Assembly (NCBI RefSeq): GCF_012843435.1
Contig: NZ_JABAFC010000004.1
Location: 90,333 to 154,332 of the forward strand
Length of the DNA stretch: 64,000 nucleotides
Reading direction: 5' to 3'
Source of the DNA: Psychrobacillus sp. BL-248-WT-3
GTDB lineage: Bacteria > Bacillota > Bacilli > Bacillales_A > Planococcaceae
Shown: positions 35,513 through 48,968 of the stretch, piece by piece
How the letters are laid out: every line of letters begins with the position of its first letter
Numbering within the stretch: position 1 is the stretch's first letter
Position numbers and translations under genes: made by a program
The notes under the pieces: generated by a model
Told to the model about the DNA's origin: nothing
The model's database searches: none
Seen by the model: only the letters and a program-made list of their open reading frames with translations

Positions 35513-35843
35513 ATCCTTGAAAACTATACTCTTTCAACAACCCCTCAAGCTTCAAAGCAAGACCAATACTTCCATCCACCTTCAGCTTCCCGAACATAAA
35601 CGCGGAAGTACTATTCAAATCTCCATTAATCAGCTTTACAAAATCCTTTGAGCTTAATTTTAATGTGCAATCAGCCTTAGTAGAAGTATCGTCTGTTACA
35701 AATGCTCTACCGTCTGCGATGACTAATTGTTTAACGGATGGCTCGTCGCCAGATAGGTGGAATTCGTAGCGGACGTTTTGGTTTTGGATTGGTGTCGGGT
35801 TGTTGTTCATTGTGTTTTCGATTTGTGCCCATGTTTCATTCAT
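35511..35843 (-). CDS. SCP2 sterol-carrier-like domain protein
   Basis: 110 residues from the ATG at 35843 (AAGGGG with eight-base spacing); the ATG six bases earlier (35849) is also possible. The whole protein is one SCP2-like domain: YEFHLSGDEPSVKQLVIADGRAFV, KADCTLKLSSKDFVKLINGDLNSTSAFMFGKLKVDGSIGLALKLEGLL. SCP2 domains bind lipids or acyl-CoA, and the bacterial ligand is unknown. It stands alone between the flagellar and chemoreceptor blocks, in the opposite orientation. Confidence 0.87.
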   Translation of the reverse strand: MNETWAQIENTMNNNPTPIQNQNVRYEFHLSGDEPSVKQLVIADGRAFVTDDTSTKADCTLKLSSKDFVKLINGDLNSTSAFMFGKLKVDGSIGLALKLEGLLKEYSFQG

Positions 35844-35999
35844 AGTCATATCCCCTTTGTCTAAATGAATGGTTATTCATTTATGATTATGACATATTTT
35901 CTGATAACTTACGAGTGTTTATTTCCCAGGTAATATTTTGTTGAAAGTTGTGGATGTTACGAAAGTTTTACCGATATAAACAGAAAGGGGGTTTAAAGT

Positions 36000-36704
36000 A
36001 TGAGAAAGAAAGTGCTGATTATAGCTTTTATGCTGTTTTTTATTACAGAAAATGCAAGTGCAAGTACACTGTATGAGGTGAAAAAGGGAGATAGCCTTAC
36101 AAAAGTTGCTAAATTACATAAAGTAACGGTAGCTGATTTACGTACTTGGAACAAGCTGACGAAGGATAATATTTATATTAAGCAAAAGCTTGTTGTACAA
36201 AAACCAGCCACAGTTAAAAGTGTCACAAAGGTTGTCCCAGCTAAAACAACACCTGTAGCAACAAAGCCTGTTCAAACGGTAGCTGCTCCAGTAGCGACAC
36301 CAGTTACAGCACCTATTATTTCAGGTGAAGGACATGCCTATTACCCACTAATCATTGATTTTGCTAAACGTTTGGAAGGTATTCCTTATTTGTATGCGGG
36401 TAATACGATGGCTGGGTTTGATTGCAGTGGGTTTATATACTTCCTACATAATCAGGCTGGTGTAAAAATGGAACGTAAGAGCAGTGAGTCTTATTATTTG
36501 GATAGTGTTGTGGTGACTAATCCGGTCCCTGGAGATTTAGTGTTTTTTCAAAATACATATAAAGAAGGAATCTCTCATATGGGAATCTTTTTAGGGGATA
36601 ATCAATTCATCCATGCAGGATCTAAGGGAGTAGAAATTACAAAGCTCGATAATGTGTACTGGAATGAGCATTTTGTTTCCTTTAATCGATTTGTTCAAAA
36701 GTAA
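36000..36704 (+). CDS. LysM-NlpC/P60 endopeptidase
   Basis: 234 residues. A signal peptide (MRKKVLIIAFMLFFITENASAS) is followed by a single LysM module (~22-65: YEVKKGDSLTKVAKLHKVTVADLRTWN), a Thr/Val/Pro linker and an NlpC/P60 domain (~115-232). The domain has the catalytic Cys in GFDCSGFIYF and the His in SHMGIFLGDNQFIHAG. It cuts peptidoglycan stem peptides. ACCGATAT at 35970-35977 upstream resembles a sigma-D -10, but there is no matching -35. A chemoreceptor gene follows after 19 bp, so the two may be co-transcribed. Confidence 0.88.
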   Translation: MRKKVLIIAFMLFFITENASASTLYEVKKGDSLTKVAKLHKVTVADLRTWNKLTKDNIYIKQKLVVQKPATVKSVTKVVPAKTTPVATKPVQTVAAPVATPVTAPIISGEGHAYYPLIIDFAKRLEGIPYLYAGNTMAGFDCSGFIYFLHNQAGVKMERKSSESYYLDSVVVTNPVPGDLVFFQNTYKEGISHMGIFLGDNQFIHAGSKGVEITKLDNVYWNEHFVSFNRFVQK

Positions 36705-36723
36705 TTAAGACAGGAGAATGATT

Positions 36724-38412
36724 ATGAAGTGGACCATTACAAAAAAAATGTGGTTGGGCTTCTCTGCAATTATCCTATTAATGGTGGTAGTTTCTTATTT
36801 TAGCAGCCTAGCATCGAAGGAAACAAATAGTAAATATAAAGAGATTCTTGAGGTAGATTCTGTAAACGTGAGTCTCATCCAAGATATTAAGATGACTCAA
36901 AATGAAACTACAGAAAATCTTTATGATTATTTATTAACAAAGACGGATGCTTCTCGAAAAGCTGTTAGAACAAACCTAGAATCCAATAAAAAGCTGATGG
37001 ATGAGCTCAAATTAGGACTTAAATCAGAAGACACCTTGCCATTTATAGAGGATTATGAGAGAAAATATGTGATGTTTACAGAAGCGAATGAGAAGCTAAT
37101 ATCTAACCAAGTTCTTATTGATCCAAGCCAAATAAATACATTAACCAAAGATGTTAAAACAGTTAACGATAATATGATTTCTATATTAGACAAGATTGAG
37201 GAACAGGTTCAAAAGGATATGGCGAATACAGTGGATGAGCTACATGATTTTGAGCGTGCTGCAAACTTATTTATCATGGGCATTACGATCGCAGGGGCAA
37301 TACTCGGAGCAGTGATTGCATTTTATATAGGTAGAAGTATAGCGCGTCCGATTAAGCGTGTGACTTCTGGTCTTACAGAAATTGCAGGGGGCAATCTGCT
37401 TGTAGAGCCAATTCTGATTAAGAACAAAGACGAGGCTGGGGAAATGGCCTCAGCATTTAACAAAATGTCAGCAGACCTCCGTATGATTGTTTCGAATGTA
37501 CAGGAAACGTCTATGCAGCTTGCAGCTAATGCGGAAGAATTATCAGCCAGTTCGGAGGAAAGTTTAGCGAGCTCACAAATGGTAGCAAGCTCAGCTCATG
37601 AGCAAATGGCTAGCAGTGAACAGCAGGTACTCCATATGACTACTTCTATGGAAGGGATGTCGGAGCTTTCACAAGGAGTGAACGAAATTGCCTCTAGTAA
37701 TGGTGAGATGCTTAATTCTGCTAATAATGTCGGAAAGCTTGTTAAACAGGGCTCAGATGTCATCGAGGCGGTGGCACAACAGATGAGCACTATTCATGAG
37801 ACGTTTAATGAAACAGCAACCAATATGAGAGATATGGAGAAGCATTCTAGTGATATTCAAGGTATTACTACTCTTATTACACAAATCTCAGAGCAAACAA
37901 ATCTGCTTGCATTAAACGCTGCGATTGAAGCAGCTCGAGCTGGAGAATATGGAAAAGGATTCGCGGTCGTTGCAGACGAGGTACGAAAGCTTGCAGAGCA
38001 ATCCAAAAATGCTGCATCTGAAATAGCGGACATGGTAAAAGTGATCCAAGGGGCAACCGAGAATGCAGTGGGTGCAATTACAGCAGGAGAAGGCAAGGTT
38101 AAAGAAGGATTAGCGAAAACAAAAGAGTCCTTAGATGTATTTGAGCATATTGAAACCGCAGTAGTAGAAGTAGGCTTTAAAGTAGAATCTGTTTCTAGTG
38201 CAATTAAACAAATTCAAACGATTGCCCAAACTGTCACGGAGGGCTCAAGGGATGTTCAAAGACTCGCAGAGATTGTAGCGCAAGGGGCTACTGATACTAG
38301 CGCAGCAACAGAACAACAGCTTGCTTCCAATAGTGAAATTACGTCTAATGCTCAATCTCTAGCAAATTTAGCAGAAAAATTACAAGATAATATAAGTCAT
38401 TTTAAAATGTAG
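36724..38412 (+). CDS. Methyl-accepting chemotaxis protein
   Basis: 562 residues from the ATG at 36724 (CAGGAG, seven-base spacing). Two membrane helices (~8-28 and ~185-205) flank an external four-helix-bundle ligand domain. HAMP follows ([19 protein letters not shown] ~212-260), then the signalling domain with the CheA/CheW-contact tip [35 protein letters not shown]. It belongs to the same subfamily as the next gene; both begin with a Lys-Lys-Met-Trp-x-Gly-Phe signature. The ligand is unknown. Confidence 0.93.
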   Translation: MKWTITKKMWLGFSAIILLMVVVSYFSSLASKETNSKYKEILEVDSVNVSLIQDIKMTQNETTENLYDYLLTKTDASRKAVRTNLESNKKLMDELKLGLKSEDTLPFIEDYERKYVMFTEANEKLISNQVLIDPSQINTLTKDVKTVNDNMISILDKIEEQVQKDMANTVDELHDFERAANLFIMGITIAGAILGAVIAFYIGRSIARPIKRVTSGLTEIAGGNLLVEPILIKNKDEAGEMASAFNKMSADLRMIVSNVQETSMQLAANAEELSASSEESLASSQMVASSAHEQMASSEQQVLHMTTSMEGMSELSQGVNEIASSNGEMLNSANNVGKLVKQGSDVIEAVAQQMSTIHETFNETATNMRDMEKHSSDIQGITTLITQISEQTNLLALNAAIEAARAGEYGKGFAVVADEVRKLAEQSKNAASEIADMVKVIQGATENAVGAITAGEGKVKEGLAKTKESLDVFEHIETAVVEVGFKVESVSSAIKQIQTIAQTVTEGSRDVQRLAEIVAQGATDTSAATEQQLASNSEITSNAQSLANLAEKLQDNISHFKM

Positions 38413-38417
38413 GTATA

Positions 38418-38457
38418 AAGGTTCTATACTTAATTTAAAAAGTGTAGAACTTTTTTA
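38418..38457 (+). terminator. Terminator after the first chemoreceptor
   Basis: GTTCTATACT pairs with AGTGTAGAAC (one G-U) around an A/T loop and is followed by TTTTTT. Confidence 0.85.
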
Positions 38458-38578
38458 TGCCATTAGGAATAAATATGTACATTTATCTATGTCAAATTAC
38501 CTTTTAAAAGTTATAATTATAAAGGTGCGTTTTTACTAGTGTGTATCCAAATACTAATTACGGAAAAGGAGTTCCAAA

Positions 38579-40261
38579 ATGAAATTATCAATCTCCAAAA
38601 AAATGTGGTTCGGGTTTTCATTTGTTTTACTTTTATTAGTTTTTATAAGTGTTACTTCTATTTTTACTTCCTATGACCTTGCAAATAAGTATAAAGATAT
38701 TATTGATAAGGATATTGAAAAGATTAATCTAGTATCAGAAATTGAAGTAATTCAAAAGGATATGGCGACTGCTATACTAGAGTTCGTTATGTTTGGTTCC
38801 GATGATGCTATCCAAAAATTTGATCAAGAAATAGAAAAGGGATCAGTCGCAGCTCGTGCTTTAATAGAATCTGTAAAGGATGAAGAGTCACAAAAGTTAT
38901 TAAAGGATCTTCAAACAGAGACTGTACAGCTTTTTGAATCAAATGATAAAATAATCACGTTGAAAAAAAGCAATCAACCCTTTGAACAATATGCAGCAAA
39001 GTCAAGCGAGCTTAACGGCAATGCTTTGGCGATTTTAGGTGAGTTAAAACAAATTCAAGAAAAAAATATGCTACAGACTAGAGAAGAATTAGATACATAT
39101 AATGATAAAGTTAACCTATTTATAATCATATTAGTAATCTCAAGTATTATTATAGGTATACTCGTTTCTCATTTCATCAGTAAAGGTATTTCTGCTCCAA
39201 TACGCAAGGTGACAGAGGGACTAGAGGAAATTGCAAAAGGTAACCTGAAAGTAGAACCAATCGTTATTAAAAATAAAGACGAAGTTGGGGCAATGGCAAC
39301 TACGTTTAATAAAATGACAAGTGATTTACAGCGTATCGTTTCTAACGTTCGCGATTCCTCTATGCAGCTTGCCGCTAATGCAGAAGAACTGTCTGCAAGC
39401 TCAGAGGAAAGCCTAGCATCCTCTCAAATGGTTGCTAAATCTGCAGAGGAGCAAATGGCAGCAAGTGAAGAGCAAGTGAAGCATGTTGAAAACTCTGTGC
39501 AATCTATGTCTGAAATGCAACAAGGCGTATCAGACATTTCACAAAACAACAAAGAAATGCTGGAAGCAACAGATGGCGTGAAAAAGCTCGTTACCAAAGG
39601 CTCTACAGTAGTATCTGGAGTAGCAAGTCAAATGAACACCATTCATGAAACATTCAAAGAAACAACAGAAATTATGAATAACATGGCTAAGCATTCCAAT
39701 GAAATACAGTCCATTACAGCTTTAATCACGGACATCTCAGAGCAAACGAATCTACTTGCGCTGAATGCTGCAATTGAAGCAGCTCGTGCAGGCGAATATG
39801 GAAAAGGCTTCGCAGTAGTTGCAGAAGAAGTACGCAAGCTTGCTGAGCAATCCAAGAATTCTGCTTCTGAAATTGAATCCATGGTTAAACTAATCCAGTC
39901 GGCATCATCTGAGGCAGTTAAAGCGATCACAACAGGTGGAGACAAGGTAGAGGATGGTCTTTCTAAGACAACTGAATCATTAGATGTGTTTAATGAAATT
40001 GAGTCCAGTGTAGAAGAAGTTGCAGTGAAAGTTGCAACAGTTACTACAGCAATTGAACATATTAAGGAAATGACTAACTCTGTGACTGAAAGTGCTCAAG
40101 AAGTAGAAAACTTGGCAAACCATGCAGCAGAGGGAGCAAGTGATACGAGTGCAGCTACCGAGCAGCAATTAGCAGCAACCGAAGAAATTTCAACAAACGC
40201 ACAAACATTGGCGACTCTTGCAGAAAAACTGCAAAGTGAAGTAAGCCATTTTAAAATCTAA
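38579..40261 (+). CDS. Methyl-accepting chemotaxis protein (paralogue)
   Basis: 560 residues with the same architecture as its neighbour: helix ~8-30, external four-helix domain, helix ~180-200, HAMP ([22 protein letters not shown]) and a signalling tip [35 protein letters not shown]. The signalling halves are almost identical, while the external domains differ, as expected for a duplication followed by ligand divergence. TATAAT at 38512-38517 may be a -10 box. RBS AAAGGAG. Confidence 0.93.
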   Translation: MKLSISKKMWFGFSFVLLLLVFISVTSIFTSYDLANKYKDIIDKDIEKINLVSEIEVIQKDMATAILEFVMFGSDDAIQKFDQEIEKGSVAARALIESVKDEESQKLLKDLQTETVQLFESNDKIITLKKSNQPFEQYAAKSSELNGNALAILGELKQIQEKNMLQTREELDTYNDKVNLFIIILVISSIIIGILVSHFISKGISAPIRKVTEGLEEIAKGNLKVEPIVIKNKDEVGAMATTFNKMTSDLQRIVSNVRDSSMQLAANAEELSASSEESLASSQMVAKSAEEQMAASEEQVKHVENSVQSMSEMQQGVSDISQNNKEMLEATDGVKKLVTKGSTVVSGVASQMNTIHETFKETTEIMNNMAKHSNEIQSITALITDISEQTNLLALNAAIEAARAGEYGKGFAVVAEEVRKLAEQSKNSASEIESMVKLIQSASSEAVKAITTGGDKVEDGLSKTTESLDVFNEIESSVEEVAVKVATVTTAIEHIKEMTNSVTESAQEVENLANHAAEGASDTSAATEQQLAATEEISTNAQTLATLAEKLQSEVSHFKI

Positions 40262-40281
40262 TAAATCGGGTTAACCCATAA

Positions 40282-40320
40282 AGAAGGCATTGTCACATAT
40301 TGTGACGATGTCTTTTTTTG
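40282..40320 (+). terminator. Terminator after the second chemoreceptor
   Basis: GGCATTGTCAC pairs with GTGACGATGTC (two G-U or mismatch positions) and is followed by seven T. Confidence 0.85.
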
Positions 40321-40385
40321 TAGCAATGATATAGAGAAGTGGCTAAGTGTAGGGGTCTATGGCCGAAGTTCTACCGGGTGAAGTA

Positions 40386-40550
40386 TTGCGGGAAATAGGG
40401 AAAGAGTTGCGGGAAATAAAAGAGTTGCGGGAAATGAGGAAAGTGTTGCGCCAATCAGGCAAAGTGTTGCGCCAATGGGAAGAAGTATTGCGGGAAATAA
40501 AAGAGTTGCGGGAAATGAAGAAAGTGTTGCGCAAACGTAAGTAAGTGTTG
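40386..40550. repeat. 21/18-bp periodic repeat array B (anchor GTTGCG/GTATTGCG)
   Basis: TTGCG begins at 40386, 40407, 40425, 40446, 40467, 40488, 40506 and 40527, with a final TTG at 40548. Steps are 21 or 18 bp. Filler alternates GGGAAATA/GGGAAATGA and CCAATNNGG. All steps are multiples of three, so both strands stay open. A 61-residue + frame (40359-40544, VLREIKELREM repeats) and a minus frame (SRNTFLISRNSF repeats) are products of this. A GTATTGCGGGAAATAAA block recurs 102 bp apart, indicating internal duplication. The array is in the 690-bp gap between the chemoreceptor and ilvD. Confidence 0.85.
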
Positions 40551-40750
40551 ATAGAAAAAAAGAGCCACTGGCAAGTAGGAGGAGTGTTCCCTAGAAGTAA
40601 AGTAATTGCAGTGTTACTTAATAGGAAAAATATTTTTTTGAATCCCCTCTTCTTTTCCCAAATCCCCAGACATATGCCTCTCACAATCATGTTATGTATA
40701 AACAAATTTTAAAATAATTTTTCCTTATACAAAATGTGATATATCGCTAT
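40551..40750. other. Spacer between array B and the ilvD regulatory region
   Basis: About 200 bp of mixed sequence with no supported gene, hairpin or repeat. Confidence 0.4.
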
Positions 40751-40764
40751 TGTAAGCGATTACA
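40751..40764 (+). promoter_or_regulatory. cre site (CcpA operator) upstream of ilvD
   Basis: TGTAAGCGATTACA matches the cre consensus TGWAANCGNTNWCA at every fixed position. It is centred ~88 bp before the expected transcription start. CcpA activates the ilv-leu operon in B. subtilis from an upstream cre, so an activating role is plausible here. Confidence 0.75.
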
Positions 40765-40810
40765 ATATAAATGAATATTCAAAACTAACAGAAAATTTAA
40801 AGAAATACGG

Positions 40811-40839
40811 TTGACTCTAAGGTTTATAGGGGTTATGAT
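40811..40839 (+). promoter_or_regulatory. Sigma-A promoter of ilvD
   Basis: TTGACT (40811-40816), 17-bp spacer and TATGAT (40834-40839). Each box matches five of six. A CodY-like half site (CAGAAAATT) lies ~15 bp upstream of the -35, but only half of that motif fits. Confidence 0.75.
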
Positions 40840-40950
40840 ATCTTCAATATATTAAATATTGCAAGAAAATTCACAAAGTGAGTTAAACAGGTATTTACGA
40901 ATTTTGCACAGGCAAACGCGTTGAAGCGGTAAAGTATAGGGGCGATGTAA

Positions 40951-42618
40951 ATGAGAAGTGACATGATTAAAAAAGGTGTAGATCGAGCCCCACATCGTAG
41001 CTTACTTTACGCTACGGGGGTAAAAACAAGAGACTTAGATAAGCCGTTTATCGGTGTCTGTAACTCGTATATCGATATTATTCCAGGACATATGCATCTT
41101 AATAAGTTTGCAGAGGTTGTAAAGGATGCCATTCGAGAGGCAGGAGGTATTCCATTCGAGTTCAACACGATTGGTGTAGACGATGGAATTGCGATGGGGC
41201 ATATTGGAATGCGATATTCGCTTCCAAGTCGTGAGCTAATTGCAGATTCAGCTGAAACTGTTATTAACGCGCACTGGTTTGACGGAGTCTTTTATATTCC
41301 GAACTGTGACAAGATAACTCCAGGAATGCTAATGGCTGCTGTAAGAACGAATGTCCCATCGGTTTTTGTATCAGGAGGACCAATGGAGGCAGGAGTATCC
41401 GCAGACGGTAAGCAGCTTTCCCTTACTTCTGTTTTTGAAGGGGTCGGCTCGTATAAGTCAGGTTCGATGACAGCCGAACAGCTTTTAGACATTGAACAAA
41501 ATGCTTGTCCAACATGTGGCTCGTGCTCCGGGATGTTCACGGCTAACTCCATGAACTCTTTAATGGAAATGCTAGGTGTTACGTTACCTGGTAATGGTAC
41601 GATCGTTGCTACATCGGATGAGAGACACCAACTGATTCGAGAGGCGGCAAAGCATCTTGTCCGAATGGTCAAGGAGGATGTGAAGCCTCGAGATTTGATT
41701 ACGAAGGAAACAATCGATGATGCATTTGCACTTGATATGGCAATGGGCGGATCGACCAATACAGTGTTACATACGTTAGCAATCGCTCACGAGGCAGAAA
41801 TTGAGTATAACGTCAGTGAAATAAATGAAGTAGCTAAGCGAATTCCTTATTTATCTAAAATTATGCCAGCATCTGATTACTCCATGCATGATGTTCACTT
41901 AGCTGGAGGAGTCAGCGCCATTATAAAAGAGCTTTGTGAAATACCTGGAGCGGTTCACCCGGATCGACTAACGATTACTGGTAAGTCACTCTATGAAAAT
42001 GTGAAAGACTGCGAGATTAAAAATGAGCAGGTGATTAGAAGAAAAGAAAATCCTTATAGTCCAGTAGGTGGGTTATCCGTCTTATTCGGAAACATTGCAC
42101 CAGAGGGCGGAGTCATCAAGGTTGGTGCGGTCGATCCTTCTATTAAGGAATTCACTGGTGAGGCAATCGTCTTTGATTCGCAGGAGGCTTCACAAGAAGC
42201 TATTGATAATGGAACGGTCAGAGAAGGTCACGTAGTCGTTATTCGCTACGAGGGTCCAAGAGGTGGTCCAGGAATGCCAGAAATGCTGGCACCGACATCT
42301 GCGATTCAAGGTCGTGGATTAGGAACAAAGGTGGCACTGATTACAGATGGAAGGTTCTCAGGTGCTTCCCGAGGAATTTCTATCGGACATATCTCTCCAG
42401 AGGCTGCTGACGGAGGACCGATTGCTTTAGTAGAAAATGGCGACATAATCGCGATTGATCTTATTAATAGAACGATAGAGTTACAGGTGAGTGAGGAAGA
42501 GCTCGTTAGAAGAAGAGCAGATTTACAACCATTTGAACCAAAGATTAAAAAAGGATATTTAGCAAGGTATTCCAAGCTCGTTACATCTGCAAGTACAGGT
42601 GGCGTGATGAAAATATAA
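40951..42618 (+). CDS. ilvD: Dihydroxy-acid dehydratase
   Basis: 555 residues, the normal length. It dehydrates dihydroxy-isovalerate and dihydroxy-methylvalerate in valine/isoleucine synthesis. Key residues: the Fe-S cluster Cys in [20 protein letters not shown] and [17 protein letters not shown], the segment [14 protein letters not shown], and the C-terminal [11 protein letters not shown] and [14 protein letters not shown]. It is first in the ilv-leu set, separated from ilvB by the T-box leader. RBS AGGGGCGA. Confidence 0.96.
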   Translation: MRSDMIKKGVDRAPHRSLLYATGVKTRDLDKPFIGVCNSYIDIIPGHMHLNKFAEVVKDAIREAGGIPFEFNTIGVDDGIAMGHIGMRYSLPSRELIADSAETVINAHWFDGVFYIPNCDKITPGMLMAAVRTNVPSVFVSGGPMEAGVSADGKQLSLTSVFEGVGSYKSGSMTAEQLLDIEQNACPTCGSCSGMFTANSMNSLMEMLGVTLPGNGTIVATSDERHQLIREAAKHLVRMVKEDVKPRDLITKETIDDAFALDMAMGGSTNTVLHTLAIAHEAEIEYNVSEINEVAKRIPYLSKIMPASDYSMHDVHLAGGVSAIIKELCEIPGAVHPDRLTITGKSLYENVKDCEIKNEQVIRRKENPYSPVGGLSVLFGNIAPEGGVIKVGAVDPSIKEFTGEAIVFDSQEASQEAIDNGTVREGHVVVIRYEGPRGGPGMPEMLAPTSAIQGRGLGTKVALITDGRFSGASRGISIGHISPEAADGGPIALVENGDIIAIDLINRTIELQVSEEELVRRRADLQPFEPKIKKGYLARYSKLVTSASTGGVMKI

Positions 42619-42639
42619 ATATTGCTGTAAATCTATGAT

Positions 42640-42935
42640 GAGGCAAAAGTTAAAGGAATTTTGTATTCACAGAGAGCCGGTAATGCTGGGAGCCGGCAAT
42701 ACAACCTTTAGCGACATCCCCTCGGAGTGAGGTGTTGAACGGGATTATCCCTTTTAGATACTTCCGGGTGTAGTAATAAGCTACTCTCGTTAAAAATGGA
42801 CGTTCGATGCTATGTCGTTTGTCTGCGAGGTAGCGGTTGCGCTACGAATTAGGGTGGTACCATGAAAAGAATTTCATCCCTATACAAAAGAACGATGGTT
42901 TCTTTGTGTGGGAGGAAATTCTTTTCTTTTTTATT
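42640..42935 (+). ncRNA. T-box leader (leucine-type) before ilvB
   Basis: Stem I begins AGAGAGCCGG. A candidate Leu specifier CTC is at 42721-42723, followed by GGAG as is usual. The invariant antiterminator AGGGTGGTACC is at 42851-42861. The terminator arms AAAAGAATTTC (from 42864) and GAAATTCTTTT (to ~42926), with further internal pairing ACAAAAGAA/TTCTTTGTGT, end in TTTTTT. Uncharged tRNA would stabilise the antiterminator and let transcription reach ilvB-leuD. A CTC specifier fits B. subtilis ilv-leu. The specifier choice is by position and is less certain than the rest. Confidence 0.93.
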
Positions 42936-42975
42936 AGATAAAAACTGGACGATTTGAGGAAGAGGAGGAATGATG

Positions 42976-44724
42976 ATGAAGTTAACTGTAGAAGCGGAGC
43001 AATTGTTAGAGGAGCCGGCGACCAGTATAGCTGTCCCGGAAAAGAATGGTGCAGACGTGTTTATCGAGACGCTAAAAAAGCACCAGGTGGAAGTAGTATT
43101 TGGATATCCAGGTGGTGCCGTCTTACCAATTTATGATGCACTTCATAAAAACCCGATTAAGCATATTCTTGCCCGTCATGAGCAAGGAGCAATACATGCA
43201 GCAGAAGGATATGCACGAGTGTCTGGGAAAGTCGGAGTGGTGATTGCAACCTCTGGCCCTGGTGCTACAAACGTGGTGACAGGGATTGCAGATGCAATGA
43301 TGGACTCGATTCCATTAGTCGTATTTACTGGGCAGGTTGCCACAACCGTTATCGGAACAGATGCCTTCCAGGAGGCAGACATCATTGGAATCACACAGCC
43401 AATTACGAAGCACAATTACCAAGTAAAGGATGTAGCAGATTTCCCAAGAATTATGAACGAAGCATTTCACATTGCTTCCACAGGTCGTCCAGGACCAGTA
43501 GTCGTCGATATACCTAAAAATATAGCAACAGGTATTTTCACCCCAAGGGAAGGGGAAACGGAAGCAGTTAATTTACCAGGCTACCAGCCAACTACTACGC
43601 CGAACTTCCTGCAAATTCAGAAGGCTGCGCAGGCAATCTCTACCGCAAAGCAACCATTAATATTAGCGGGAGCAGGAGTGCTGTTTGCAAACGCCTCAGA
43701 ACAACTAAAGGAGCTAGCGGAAAAATACCAAATACCGATTACAAATACGCTACTAGGGCTAGGTAGTATCGAGGGAACACATCCTTTGTTTCTAGGAATG
43801 GCCGGTATGCACGGGACATACACAGCGAATATGGCCATCCAAACATGCGACCTACTCATTAATATAGGAGCAAGATTCGATGACCGTTTAACAGGGAATT
43901 TAAATTACTTTGCTCCAAACGCGAAAGTAATTCATATCGATATAGATCCAGCGGAAATCGGTAAAAACGTACCAACCGAAATACCGATTGTAGCGGACGC
44001 GAAAGAGGCATTAGAGGCCCTACTCCATCAAAATGCACCAAATGGCAACACAGCCGCTTGGCTAGAGAGCTTAAAGGTCAATCAAGAGCAATACCCATTA
44101 CACTATGATGCAAGTGGAGATAGGGGGCTGCTTCCTCAGCAGGTTTTAGAACTAGTGCAGGAATACACAAATGGAGAGGCAGTTGTGACAACTGATGTCG
44201 GGCAGCATCAAATGTGGACAGCGCAGTATTACAAGTTCCAAAAGCCGCACAATTGGGTGACCTCAGGTGGTCTAGGGACAATGGGATTTGGCTTCCCAGC
44301 AGCAATTGGAGCTCAAATAGCTAAGCCGGATGCGAAGGTGGTATCCATCGTTGGAGATGCTGGATTCCAGATGACACTTCAGGAGCTCTCGTTACTCCAA
44401 GAAATGCGTATACCGGTAAAGGTCATTATTTTAAACAATCAGGCACTCGGTATGGTTCGACAGTGGCAGGAGACTTTTCACGGAGAACGTTATTCTCACT
44501 CCTTAATCCCGGTACAGCCAGATTTTATCAAGCTCGCAGCTGCCTACGATATTAAGGGATATAGAATCGAGACATATGAAGAGGCAAAGGTGCAATTAAA
44601 AGAAGCACTTGAGTCGGATGAGCCAGTGTTGATCGATTGCCGAGTAGTCCAAAAGGAAAGTGTCCTTCCAATGGTTGTCCCGGGCACAGCATTACACGAA
44701 ATGATCGGGGTGAAGCCAGAATGA
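42976..44724 (+). CDS. ilvB: Acetolactate synthase, large subunit
   Basis: 582 residues from the ATG at 42976, third of three consecutive ATGs and best spaced from AGGAGG (seven bases). It is a ThDP-dependent enzyme: [15 protein letters not shown] with the catalytic Glu in [16 protein letters not shown], the ATSGPGATN motif, a FAD-binding middle domain, and the C-terminal ThDP motif [30 protein letters not shown]. It condenses pyruvate units in valine, leucine and isoleucine synthesis. The stop overlaps ilvH (ATGA). Confidence 0.96.
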   Translation: MKLTVEAEQLLEEPATSIAVPEKNGADVFIETLKKHQVEVVFGYPGGAVLPIYDALHKNPIKHILARHEQGAIHAAEGYARVSGKVGVVIATSGPGATNVVTGIADAMMDSIPLVVFTGQVATTVIGTDAFQEADIIGITQPITKHNYQVKDVADFPRIMNEAFHIASTGRPGPVVVDIPKNIATGIFTPREGETEAVNLPGYQPTTTPNFLQIQKAAQAISTAKQPLILAGAGVLFANASEQLKELAEKYQIPITNTLLGLGSIEGTHPLFLGMAGMHGTYTANMAIQTCDLLINIGARFDDRLTGNLNYFAPNAKVIHIDIDPAEIGKNVPTEIPIVADAKEALEALLHQNAPNGNTAAWLESLKVNQEQYPLHYDASGDRGLLPQQVLELVQEYTNGEAVVTTDVGQHQMWTAQYYKFQKPHNWVTSGGLGTMGFGFPAAIGAQIAKPDAKVVSIVGDAGFQMTLQELSLLQEMRIPVKVIILNNQALGMVRQWQETFHGERYSHSLIPVQPDFIKLAAAYDIKGYRIETYEEAKVQLKEALESDEPVLIDCRVVQKESVLPMVVPGTALHEMIGVKPE

Positions 44725-45239
44725 AACGAATCATTACGGTCACGGTCATCAATCAAAGTGGAGTGCTTAATCGCGTGACTGGTCTCCTGATGAAGCGTCA
44801 ATTCAATATTGAGAGCATCACAGTAGGTCACACCGAGCAGCCTCAAATTTCTAAAATGACCTTTGTCGTTAACGTAGAGGATGAACAGAAGCTTGAACAG
44901 CTGTTAAAGCAGCTCCAAAAACAAGTAGACGTGCTGAAGGTAAATGATATTACAGAAAAATCAATAGTAGTTAGGGAGCTCGCATTAGTAAAAGTAGTGT
45001 CTCCACCTTCTGTAAGAGCGGAGATCAATAGTTTAGTAGAGCCTTTCCGAGCTTCAACGATTGATACAGGAAAAAATGTTGTTACATTCCAGGTCACTGG
45101 AAACCCAGAAAAAATAGATGCGTTTATCGAGCTCGTCAAGCCTTATGGCATTAAAGAATTAACAAGAACTGGTGTTACTGCCTTTGTAAGAGAAACGCAA
45201 AAGGCCGCAAATGCACCTTATCTTTCTATATTGCAATAA
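44721..45239 (+). CDS. ilvH: Acetolactate synthase, small regulatory subunit
   Basis: 172 residues from the ATG at 44721, overlapping the ilvB stop; a longer frame starting earlier only copies ilvB sequence. It has an N-terminal ACT domain: [49 protein letters not shown]. The C-terminal domain is also regular. It binds valine and gives feedback inhibition to IlvB. Confidence 0.95.
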   Translation: MKRIITVTVINQSGVLNRVTGLLMKRQFNIESITVGHTEQPQISKMTFVVNVEDEQKLEQLLKQLQKQVDVLKVNDITEKSIVVRELALVKVVSPPSVRAEINSLVEPFRASTIDTGKNVVTFQVTGNPEKIDAFIELVKPYGIKELTRTGVTAFVRETQKAANAPYLSILQ

Positions 45240-47829
<2,590 letters not shown>

Positions 47830-47852
47830 ATAAAACAATGGGAGTGAATGGG

Positions 47853-48953
47853 ATGGAAAAAACAATAACGGTATTACCTGGTGATGGAATCGGTCCTGAA
47901 GTAACGGAGGCAGCGGTAAAGGTGCTTCAAACAATTGCAAAGCGATATAATCATACATTTAATCTGCAATTTGCGTTAATCGGCGGAGCAGCAATTGATG
48001 CTTGTCAAAATCCACTGCCAGAAGAAACGATCAGCTTGTGCAGTGATAGTGATGCCATCCTATTAGGTGCGGTAGGTGGACCTAAATGGGATCAAAACCC
48101 ATCTCATTTACGCCCTGAAAAAGGTTTATTGGCAATTCGCAAGCACTTCGGACTTTATGCGAATATTCGTCCAGTGAAGGCTATTCCAGCTCTACTAGAA
48201 TCTTCTCCACTTAAAAAGGAAATCGCAGAAAATGTTGACATGGTAATAGTTCGAGAGCTGACAGGCGGCTTGTATTTTGCAGAGCCTCGCAAGAAAACAA
48301 ATGATTACGCATTGGACACTCTAGTCTATACTCGCTCTGAGATCGAGCGAATTGTAGACACGGCATTCCAGCTTGCCCGGAGCCGAAGAGGTAAGCTAGC
48401 CTCTGTAGACAAAGCAAATGTACTGGATTCCAGCAAGCTGTGGAGAGAAATAGTAGAAGAGAAAAAACAAGGCTATCCGGACGTAGAAGTAGAGCATATG
48501 CTAGTCGATTCAACAGCGATGAAGCTAATCACTAAGCCAGGTGCTTTTGATGTCATTGTAACGGAAAACATGTTTGGAGATATTTTAAGCGATGAAGCGT
48601 CTGTGATCACGGGCTCACTAGGAATGCTACCATCTGCTAGTACCCGGGGTGACGGCTTCGGACTTTATGAACCGGTCCATGGCTCTGCGCCAGACATTGC
48701 AGGTCAAAATAAAGCGAACCCTGCTGCATGCATTCTATCTGCTGCCATGATGATTCGCGAGGCTTTCCAAATGGAAACAGAGGCTGCAGCCATCGAAGAA
48801 GCGGTATTTAATGTACTAAACGATGGTTACTTTACAGGAGACTTGCAGACGAACGGGAAGCGAGTTTTATCCACAAGTGAATGGACTGACAAGGTGTTAG
48901 ATGAATTAGATTCAGAATTTGTTTCAGAAAGCATTATGTATTCATACGTATAA
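47853..48953 (+). CDS. leuB: 3-isopropylmalate dehydrogenase
   Basis: 366 residues from the ATG at 47853 (GGAGTGA upstream); the ATG at 47838 is in frame but has no ribosome site. Motifs: TVLPGDGIGPEV, AILLGAVGGPKWD, LTGGLYFAEPRKK, DKANVL, NMFGDILSDEASVITGSLGMLPSA and EPVHGSAPDIAGQNKANPAA. It oxidises and decarboxylates 3-isopropylmalate with NAD. Confidence 0.96.
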   Translation: MEKTITVLPGDGIGPEVTEAAVKVLQTIAKRYNHTFNLQFALIGGAAIDACQNPLPEETISLCSDSDAILLGAVGGPKWDQNPSHLRPEKGLLAIRKHFGLYANIRPVKAIPALLESSPLKKEIAENVDMVIVRELTGGLYFAEPRKKTNDYALDTLVYTRSEIERIVDTAFQLARSRRGKLASVDKANVLDSSKLWREIVEEKKQGYPDVEVEHMLVDSTAMKLITKPGAFDVIVTENMFGDILSDEASVITGSLGMLPSASTRGDGFGLYEPVHGSAPDIAGQNKANPAACILSAAMMIREAFQMETEAAAIEEAVFNVLNDGYFTGDLQTNGKRVLSTSEWTDKVLDELDSEFVSESIMYSYV

Positions 48954-48968
48954 AAGGAGAGGGACTAC

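Noticed and set aside
35970..35977. Sigma-D promoter for the LysM-P60 gene
   Set aside because: A good -10-like ACCGATAT exists but no TAAA-like -35 lies 14-16 bp upstream.
40343..40705. 120-codon minus ORF with SRNTF repeats over array B
   Set aside because: No ribosome site or independent support. It is a by-product of repeats that are multiples of three.
40785..40798. CodY box upstream of ilvD
   Set aside because: Only the right half (CAGAAAATT) fits; the left half has about three mismatches, so it is mentioned but not called as a feature.
44637..44720. Longer start for ilvH
   Set aside because: The extra residues translate ilvB in another frame. The ACT domain begins right after the ATG at 44721.
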